Source: QNES01 sp023143415
GTDB lineage: Bacteria; Pseudomonadota; Gammaproteobacteria; Beggiatoales; Beggiatoaceae
Assembly: GCA_030632725.1 (NCBI GenBank)
Contig: DAOVUF010000113.1
Coordinates: forward strand, 1-13,557
Direction of reading: 5' to 3'
Length of the DNA: 13,557 bases
Below are positions 1 through 4,447 of the stretch, piece by piece. Both the position numbers and the translations under genes were made by a program. Below the pieces are notes generated by a model that made no database searches, was not told where the DNA came from, and saw only the letters and a list, made by a program, of their open reading frames with translations. The first letter of the stretch is position 1; every line of letters begins with the position of its first letter.

Positions 1-11
1 TTGCTAAGGCC

Positions 12-180
12 AACTAGACCTGACAGGTTTTGGAAACCTGTCAGGTCTGATTCAACATGATCTGAGGCCGACTACAAACTAGACCTGACAGGTTTTGGAA
101 ACCTGTCAGGTCTGATTCAACATGATCTGAGGTGGGCTACAAACTAGACCTGACAGGTTTTGGAAACCTGTCAGGTCTGA
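12..180. repeat. Three tandem 65-bp units, each with a 33-bp perfect palindrome
   Basis: Each unit holds the arms AGACCTGACAGGTTT and AAACCTGTCAGGTCT around a TGG loop, at 16-48, 81-113 and 146-178, exactly 65 bp apart. The spacers between palindromes are almost identical, so this is a tandem amplification and not a CRISPR array. The last copy ends 44 nt beyond the ispH stop codon and could end its transcript. The same palindrome recurs singly at 4184-4216 and, with altered outer bases, at 6728-6760. Confidence 0.95.
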
Positions 181-222
181 TGCTAATCCTAACGTGATCA
201 TGCGAATGAAACAGGTATTTGA

Positions 223-1146
223 TTATTTTAACAAATTAGCAGGGATGCTAAAAGTGGTCTTTTCTAGTTTACCCGGCATCGTTTTAACGTTTTTAACGCC
301 AAAATGACGTAAGCGTTGCAATACTTCTTCTACCAATATTTCTGGCGTAGATGCACCTGCCGTTATACCCACAATAGGATTGTCAGAAAACCATTTTTGT
401 TTTAAATCTCCTGCATTTTCAATAAGATAAGAATTTATTCCCGTTTGTGTTCCCACTTCTCGTAGGCGATTGGAATTAGAACTATTATAAGCACCGACGA
501 CTAATAACACATTAATCTCGGAAGCCAATGTGCGAACTGCATTTTGACGATTTTGAGTCGCATAGCAAATATCGCTTATAGCAGGACCTTGAATCTGTGG
601 AAAACGCTGGGTTAAAAGTTCAATCACTTCGTGGGTATCATCAATGCTTAACGTCGTTTGCGTGACATAAGCGACACGCTCAGGGTTTTTAATCTCTAAC
701 GCTTTCACCTCTTGAGGACGGCATAATACATGTACAATCCCCTTCACAGAACCACGAGTGCCTTCGACTTCAGGATGTCCCGCATGACCGATAATAATGA
801 CTTCAAAACCCTGTTCGGCATAGCGTTGCGCTTGTGCATGTACTTTTGTGACGAGAGGACAGGTGGCATCAATGATTTCCAATTGTCGCTGTTTGGCATT
901 TTCAACCACTGTGGTTGCGACACCATGTGCGCTGAAAATACAAACCGCATTAAGCGGTACTTTATCAAGTGTTTCTACAAACACAGCCCCTCGTTTTTTT
1001 AAGTCTTCTACGACATAACGATTGTGAACAATTTCGTGTAAGACATAAATAGGATGGGTATAAATTGCGAGCGCACGTTCAACAATATCTATAGCGCGAA
1101 CGACTCCTGCACAAAAACCACGAGGTTGAGCTAATATAATATTCAT
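223..1146 (-). CDS. ispH: 4-hydroxy-3-methylbut-2-enyl diphosphate reductase (IspH/LytB)
   Basis: Cytosolic iron-sulfur enzyme of the last step of the MEP isoprenoid pathway, reducing HMBPP to IPP and DMAPP. At 307 aa it is the normal length. The three cluster-ligand cysteines are present: Cys12 (GFCAG), Cys96 (DATCPLV) and Cys194 (SDICYATQ). The substrate-pocket residues His41, His74, His124 and Glu126 (GHAGHPEVEG), the QTTLS motif near 163-167 and NSSNSNRL (221-228) are also intact. The ATG start gives the canonical N-terminus MNIILAQPRGFCAG. The ribosome-binding site before it is weak. The gene stands alone: the fkpB gene that often lies upstream is absent, and a divergent protease gene lies on the other side of a repeat-filled spacer. 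The downstream palindromes at 146-178 may act as its terminator. Confidence 0.97.
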   Translation of the reverse strand: MNIILAQPRGFCAGVVRAIDIVERALAIYTHPIYVLHEIVHNRYVVEDLKKRGAVFVETLDKVPLNAVCIFSAHGVATTVVENAKQRQLEIIDATCPLVTKVHAQAQRYAEQGFEVIIIGHAGHPEVEGTRGSVKGIVHVLCRPQEVKALEIKNPERVAYVTQTTLSIDDTHEVIELLTQRFPQIQGPAISDICYATQNRQNAVRTLASEINVLLVVGAYNSSNSNRLREVGTQTGINSYLIENAGDLKQKWFSDNPIVGITAGASTPEILVEEVLQRLRHFGVKNVKTMPGKLEKTTFSIPANLLK

Positions 1147-1176
1147 ATTTTGTCGTAAAATGTGAAAAACGGATGA

Positions 1177-1209
1177 TTAATGGTTAATGGTTAATGGTTA
1201 ATGGTTAAT
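1177..1209. repeat. Heptamer tandem repeat TTAATGG, about 4.7 copies
   Basis: Four perfect copies of TTAATGG follow one another and the fifth is cut short at TTAAT. It lies about 30 nt upstream of the ispH start. A related sequence (TTAATGGTGAA, TGGTGAA) occurs at 2952-2984. I recall that heptamer direct repeats are common between genes in Beggiatoaceae and cyanobacteria. Slippage would make the copy number variable. Confidence 0.9.
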
Positions 1210-1214
1210 TATTT

Positions 1215-1348
1215 GTAACTACTCAGTCTTAAAGCGTTGTACTCCAAGACGCACAAAGCTGAAGCGTTTTCGAGGTTTTAGTTTTTTTGAAAAAAAAACT
1301 AAAACCTCGAACTCCATTCATATTCACATTTCAAGGCTGAGTAGTTAC
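1215..1348. mobile_element. MITE-like element with GTAACTACTCAG termini and an exact 8-bp target duplication
   Basis: The element begins GTAACTACTCAG and ends CTGAGTAGTTAC. It is bounded by the exact direct repeat AATTATTT (1207-1214 and 1349-1356), the signature of a transposition event. It has no ORF, so it would depend on a transposase supplied elsewhere. Its interior contains AAAGCTGAAGCGTT, then a 43-bp palindrome (1269-1311), then ACTCCAT. A relative without the palindrome lies near 9037-9064. The element is 134 bp with the palindrome and about 94 bp without it. No transposase family can be named from this window. Confidence 0.8.
1269..1311. repeat. TTCGAGG-type palindrome nested in the element at 1215-1348
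   Basis: Perfect 20-bp arms (1269-1288 and 1292-1311) with a three-base GAA loop. The stem runs TTCGAGGTTTTAG and then a T tract. Relatives lie at 2985-3025, 4241-4281 and 9851-9895, and a lone right half is at 10316-10329. Transcribed, it forms a very stable hairpin, but it sits far from any gene end here, so a terminator role is not its defining property. Confidence 0.92.
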
Positions 1349-1399
1349 AATTATTTAACTGAAAACAAGTTTTCAAAAACATCAATTTTAATCTGAATC

Positions 1400-1600
1400 G
1401 TAACTACTCAGGGCAACCACAAGGGATTGCCCCTACGTATAAATATTGGTAACTACTCAGGGCAATCACAAGGGATTGCCCCTACGTATAAATATTTTCG
1501 TCACTCTACATAAGAATATTTCAGCCTAAAGTTTTTTGAAGAAAAACTTTAGGCTGAAATGTTGTAGGGGCAATCCTTTATGGTTGCCCTGAGTAGTTAC
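1400..1600. mobile_element. Second MITE-like element of the GTAACTACTCAG family, with target duplication
   Basis: Its termini pair over 37 bp (1400-1436 with 1564-1600) with two mismatches. It is flanked by the exact 8-bp direct repeat TCTGAATC (1392-1399 and 1601-1608). The left arm is present twice, as 47-bp copies at 1401-1447 and 1450-1496 that differ at one base. A separate palindrome is nested at 1518-1560. Removing both additions leaves roughly 108 bp, close to the third copy at 8510-8612. The element landed immediately before the ribosome-binding site of the protease gene at 1621, pushing whatever promoter served it about 200 bp away. Confidence 0.82.
1518..1560. repeat. TTTCAGCC-type palindrome nested in the 1400-1600 element
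   Basis: Arms of 19 bp (1518-1536 and 1542-1560) pair perfectly around a five-base loop, reading ATTTCAGCCTAAAG outward-in, then a T tract. It has the same architecture (G/C-bearing outer stem, T/A-tract inner stem, tiny loop) as the TTCGAGG palindromes but a different outer sequence. The 8510-8612 element lacks it at the equivalent position, where CATAAGAATATT runs straight into GTAGG. Confidence 0.9.
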
Positions 1601-1620
1601 TCTGAATCAAAGGAAACATT

Positions 1621-2955
1621 ATGTACAAATTCAATTTTCGCCCTTTATCGTTAGTCTTACTCCTGTTGCTAATAGGACAATCTTCTTGTGCTGAATTATC
1701 GACAAGTAGCGTGGGCGGACAATTTTTACCGAGTCTTGCGCCTATGTTGGAAAAAGCAACCCCTGCAGTAGTCAATATTTCATCAAACACCAAAACTCGT
1801 GTTTCTGATAATCCTTTATTTAATGATCCCTTCTTTCGTCATTTCTTTAATATTCCTAAACAGAAGCAGGAAGAAAAACAAAGTCGTGGTTCTGGAGTTA
1901 TCATTGATGCGCGTAAGGGTTATGTGGTGACTAATCATCATGTCATTGAAAAGGCAGACAAGATATCTATTACTTTACTTGATGGTCGTCAATTTGATGC
2001 TGATTTGATAGGATTGGATCCAGAAACAGATATTGCCCTTTTGAAAGTGCCAGCAGATCGCTTAACCGCCTTGCCGTTGGCAGATTCAGAGCATTTACGG
2101 GTGGGCGATTTTGTTGTTGCAATAGGTAATCCATTTGGTTTAGGGCAAACGGTCACTTCAGGGATTATCAGTGCTTTAGGGCGCAGCGGATTGGGCATTG
2201 AAGGTTATGAAGATTTTATTCAAACAGATGCCTCAATTAATCCCGGCAATTCAGGAGGCGCGTTGGTTAATTTGCGGGGCGAATTAATTGGTATTAATAC
2301 AGCGATTATCGCCCCTGGGGGTGGAAATGTCGGTATAGGTTTTGCCATTCCAAGTAATATGGTCAACAAAATTGTGCAACATTTAATTGATTTTGGTGAA
2401 GTACAACGGGGTACATTGGGCATACGGATACAGGATTTAACCCCTGATTTAGCCAATGCGTTTGGATTAAATGGCAAGAAAGGGGCATTGATTGCTGAAG
2501 TTGAACCAGGAACACCTGCTGAAAAAGCCGGTTTACGTTCAAGCGATCTCATCATTGCGGTGAACAATAAACAGGTGAGTTCAGCAACTGAACTTCGCAA
2601 TCATATTGGTTTATTACGCATTGGTGAAAGGGTAAAAATCACTTTCATACGCAAAGGACGCATTCGTCATTTATATGCAACGATTGCTGATAATAACCAG
2701 GTTGAAGGGGGCGATATTAGTTTATACTTAGATGGTGCGCTATTAAAAGATACGTCTAATGGCATACAAGTGTATAAAGTCACTCAAAACAGCAATGCGT
2801 GGAAAGTCGGTTTTCGCCATGGGGATATGATTATTGGAATTAATCGTAGTAAAATCAGAAATTTAGATGATTTAACCCAACGTTTTAAAAAATATACCTC
2901 TCGTAGTATTCAAATTCGTCGTGAGGGTGAAATTTTATCTTTACGGCTGAATTAA
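1621..2955 (+). CDS. degQ: Periplasmic Do-family serine protease, DegQ-like
   Basis: Envelope protease/chaperone that degrades misfolded periplasmic proteins. Residues 1-24 form a signal peptide: a short basic start, a Leu-rich core, then SCA before Glu25. The trypsin-like domain (about 35-245) has the complete triad: His107 (TNHHVIE), Asp137 (DPETDIALL) and Ser211 (NPGNSGGAL). Two PDZ domains follow, at about 255-345 (opening GTLGIRIQDL) and 365-444. At 444 aa, with only a short insert before the protease core (NPLFNDPFFRHFFNIP), it resembles DegQ more than DegP, whose regulatory loop is longer. AAAGGA at 1609-1614 is a good ribosome-binding site six bases before ATG and fixes the start. A mobile element ends eight bases before that site, so transcription must cross it or start within it. 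The name degQ rather than degP or mucD rests on length and loop only. Confidence 0.93.
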   Translation: MYKFNFRPLSLVLLLLLIGQSSCAELSTSSVGGQFLPSLAPMLEKATPAVVNISSNTKTRVSDNPLFNDPFFRHFFNIPKQKQEEKQSRGSGVIIDARKGYVVTNHHVIEKADKISITLLDGRQFDADLIGLDPETDIALLKVPADRLTALPLADSEHLRVGDFVVAIGNPFGLGQTVTSGIISALGRSGLGIEGYEDFIQTDASINPGNSGGALVNLRGELIGINTAIIAPGGGNVGIGFAIPSNMVNKIVQHLIDFGEVQRGTLGIRIQDLTPDLANAFGLNGKKGALIAEVEPGTPAEKAGLRSSDLIIAVNNKQVSSATELRNHIGLLRIGERVKITFIRKGRIRHLYATIADNNQVEGGDISLYLDGALLKDTSNGIQVYKVTQNSNAWKVGFRHGDMIIGINRSKIRNLDDLTQRFKKYTSRSIQIRREGEILSLRLN

Positions 2956-2984
2956 TGGTGAATTAATGGTGAATGGTGAATGGT
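2952..2984. repeat. TTAATGGTGAA / TGGTGAA tandem repeat
   Basis: Two 11-mers TTAATGGTGAA are followed by TGGTGAA and TGGT, overlapping the degQ stop codon. The 12-mer TTAATGGTGAAT pairs with ATTCACCATTAA at 3070-3081, so the region between the two convergent genes is itself a long, imperfect inverted repeat around the central palindrome. Confidence 0.8.
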
Positions 2985-3025
2985 TTCGAGGTTTCCGTTT
3001 TTTTCCAAAAAACGGAAACCTCGAA
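2985..3025. repeat. TTCGAGG-type palindrome between convergent genes; possible bidirectional terminator
   Basis: Arms of 19 bp (2985-3003 and 3007-3025) pair perfectly around a TCC loop. The outer TTCGAGGTTT matches the family, but the inner bases are CCG instead of TAG, with the matching change on the other arm, so the pairing is kept. T and A runs allow termination in either direction, which suits a site between the degQ stop and the stop of the minus-strand gene at 3087. Four-base TGGT repeats flank it, but the surrounding tandem repeat makes their meaning unclear. Confidence 0.88.
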
Positions 3026-3033
3026 TGGTTAAT

Positions 3034-3075
3034 AATTCATAATTCATAATTCATAATTCATAATTCATAATTCAC
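3034..3075. repeat. Heptamer tandem repeat AATTCAT, five perfect copies plus one partial
   Basis: Five consecutive AATTCAT units end in AATTCAC, just before the stop codon of the minus-strand gene. It is another heptamer array in this window, alongside those at 1177 and 2952, and again abuts a gene end. Confidence 0.92.
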
Positions 3076-3086
3076 CATTAAATTAA

Positions 3087-4079
3087 TTATATCTTTTCCA
3101 GTAATCGCCGAATCGCCGCTTTATCTTCTTCATTAGTCATTTCTTTAAGGCGTTTTGTTAGAATTGCCATTTGGGTTTGTCTTGGTGTTACAACTGTTGA
3201 TGTCGTTTGTGTTTTATCTTTTGGCGTAATCGTATTAATAAATTTGTCTAACGCTTGGTAAAAAAACTCAACGCTATATCCTGCTAAAAATCCCAGTGCG
3301 ACGGGAGGAATATTTGCCCCAGGTATTGCATTTTCAAGAGAAGTACCAAACAGATTAACAACCAATGCGCCAGTCAAGGCACCCATAAATAGACGCAACC
3401 AGTTTGTTGCTAATTTTCTGGGATGAAGTATCCGCCTCGTATAAAAGTCAGTCAGATTTTTATATAAATAAACCAATGCGCCAAGTGCACCATATAAAAA
3501 TGGATCGACAAAAGCCAAGGAGTCTTCTTCACCTCCCATTGTTAATTTTCTTAAACAGATGATGCCAATTAGTAACATGGCGACCCAAAAAAGTTGTCGA
3601 AAAAAATTACGACCAACTGAGCTTGAACCCAAAAATATCGCTTTCCACAACGATGATCTATGCACAGCATACTTTTCCGAAGTCGTGCGTAAAGTTAATG
3701 CTGTCACAGGGCTGAGTAATTCGGTAAAAGTCGCATAAAGTTTTTCCAATTCCGCTTCGGTTTCGCAAATCATTTCTGGCGTTAACGCATCAGGTGGCGT
3801 ATAAAAAAGCACTTTCTTAAATTTTTTTACCTTTATCGCTAATTCAGGCGGATCAAGTTTGCCATTTTCTGCTGCAAATTCTAGTAATTCTTCCAATTCT
3901 TGATAACGAGCCAAACATCTGGTGTTTTTTAGTAATGATGTTGATGTATCCAGTATATCAATGGGAAGTTTATTAAAATCAGCGGCTATTTTGGCGACAG
4001 AGGGTTGTTCGGCTTCGCTTATTGAAGAGTCTGTTTCGCTTTCGCTTATTGAAGAGTCTGTTTCGCTTATTGAGGACAT
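3087..4079 (-). CDS. Hypothetical membrane protein with Ser/Glu-repeat N-terminus
   Basis: I do not recognise this family. From ATG at 4079 it is 330 aa. Residues 2-22 are an acidic, Ser-rich repeat (units of SSISE and SETD), matched in the DNA by a short tandem duplication. Residues about 25-150 look soluble and helical, with a charged stretch near 60-90. Four likely membrane segments follow at about 161-177, 192-208, 229-245 and 258-275, several Gly/Ala-rich (GALGALVYLY, GALTGALVV). The tail ends in a charged helix (RLKEMTNEEDKAAIRRLLEK). An in-frame GTG at 4091 would add four residues (MKKT); neither start has a clear ribosome-binding site and ATG is preferred. It is convergent with degQ and divergent from the PBP1b gene, so probably transcribed alone. 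No catalytic motif is visible. That it is a real gene is fairly sure; its role is unknown. Confidence 0.75.
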   Translation of the reverse strand: MSSISETDSSISESETDSSISEAEQPSVAKIAADFNKLPIDILDTSTSLLKNTRCLARYQELEELLEFAAENGKLDPPELAIKVKKFKKVLFYTPPDALTPEMICETEAELEKLYATFTELLSPVTALTLRTTSEKYAVHRSSLWKAIFLGSSSVGRNFFRQLFWVAMLLIGIICLRKLTMGGEEDSLAFVDPFLYGALGALVYLYKNLTDFYTRRILHPRKLATNWLRLFMGALTGALVVNLFGTSLENAIPGANIPPVALGFLAGYSVEFFYQALDKFINTITPKDKTQTTSTVVTPRQTQMAILTKRLKEMTNEEDKAAIRRLLEKI

Positions 4080-4183
4080 GGTTTTTTTCACTTATAATAA
4101 TAATACGTTTGTTCTATAAAAAAATAAAATTCGTACTTCAACGTTTTGAAATAAGGAACGTGCATGAAATTAAATCGACAATT

Positions 4184-4216
4184 AGACCTGACAGGTTTTG
4201 GAAACCTGTCAGGTCT
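4184..4216. repeat. AGACCTG-type 33-bp palindrome, single copy
   Basis: Identical in all 33 bases to the three palindromes at 16-178, but outside the 65-bp tandem unit. Only TGATT on its right side resembles the tandem spacer. The palindrome is therefore the dispersed unit and the 65-bp repeat a local amplification. Confidence 0.92.
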
Positions 4217-4240
4217 GATTCTTATGGAATTGATTTCATT

Positions 4241-4281
4241 TTCGAGGTTTTAGTTTTTTGAAAAAAAACTAAAACCTCGAA
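4241..4281. repeat. TTCGAGG-type palindrome in a divergent promoter region
   Basis: Arms of 19 bp (4241-4259 and 4263-4281) with a three-base GAA loop; the inner stem has one T/A pair fewer than the copy at 1269. It lies upstream of genes on both sides, where a terminator would serve neither, which argues that these palindromes spread on their own account. Confidence 0.92.
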
Positions 4282-4340
4282 ACGTTCCTTATTTCAAAAC
4301 TAACATATCTTTTTCTTTTTGCAGAGGCTTTAAAATAAAC

Positions 4341-4378
4341 GCAGAATCCTTTGGAAAACGGAATTTCTGCACTTTTTT
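4341..4378 (+). terminator. Terminator-like hairpin with T tract upstream of the PBP1b gene
   Basis: GCAGAATCC (4341-4349) can pair with GGAATTTCTGC (4360-4370) with a bulge, and six T residues follow at 4373-4378. It precedes the likely promoter at 4408-4416, so it could shield the PBP1b gene from read-through. The stem is short and bulged, so this is tentative. Confidence 0.3.
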
Positions 4379-4407
4379 AAATCATCATTTCAGTTTACAC
4401 TTTAACT

Positions 4408-4416
4408 TGTTATAAT
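4408..4416 (+). promoter_or_regulatory. Extended -10 promoter for the PBP1b gene
   Basis: TGTTATAAT is a perfect extended -10 element (TGnTATAAT) 31 nt before the ATG at 4448. No convincing -35 box is seen at the usual spacing, which extended -10 promoters can do without. Confidence 0.5.
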
Positions 4417-4447
4417 AAAAGATTAATTTTATTTAAACAACTCTATT

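Larger units (their letters stand above)
4143..4300. mobile_element. Inverted-repeat element enclosing two different palindromes
   Basis: A perfect 19-bp inverted repeat (GTTTTGAAATAAGGAACGT at 4143-4161, its complement at 4282-4300) encloses 120 bp that contain the AGACCTG palindrome and the TTCGAGG palindrome. No ORF lies inside. I find no clear flanking duplication, so mobility is less certain than for 1215-1348 and 1400-1600. It occupies most of the spacer between the divergent genes starting at 4079 and 4448. An older hairpin that received two palindrome insertions would look the same. Confidence 0.6.

Noticed and set aside
12..180. CRISPR array or integron attC-like sites
   Set aside because: The spacers between repeats are nearly identical, the repeat is a long perfect palindrome, no cas genes are near, and no GTTRRRY core or cassette genes are seen.
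730..1002. Small plus-strand and minus-strand frames within ispH
   Set aside because: Alternative frames of a clearly conserved gene, with no family signal of their own.
1356..1362. TAACTGA heptamer, a motif I recall from Beggiatoaceae intergenic repeats
   Set aside because: Only one copy at this place; a single heptamer carries no weight.
1621..1700. Lipoprotein signal for the protease (Cys23)
   Set aside because: The residues before Cys (GQSS) do not fit a lipobox, where position -3 should be Leu or similar; ordinary signal peptidase cleavage after SCA is likelier.
4022..4261. Plus-strand frames of 65-79 codons across the start of the membrane protein gene and the adjacent spacer
   Set aside because: They are antisense to the Ser/Glu repeat and run through two palindromes; no ribosome-binding site or family signal.
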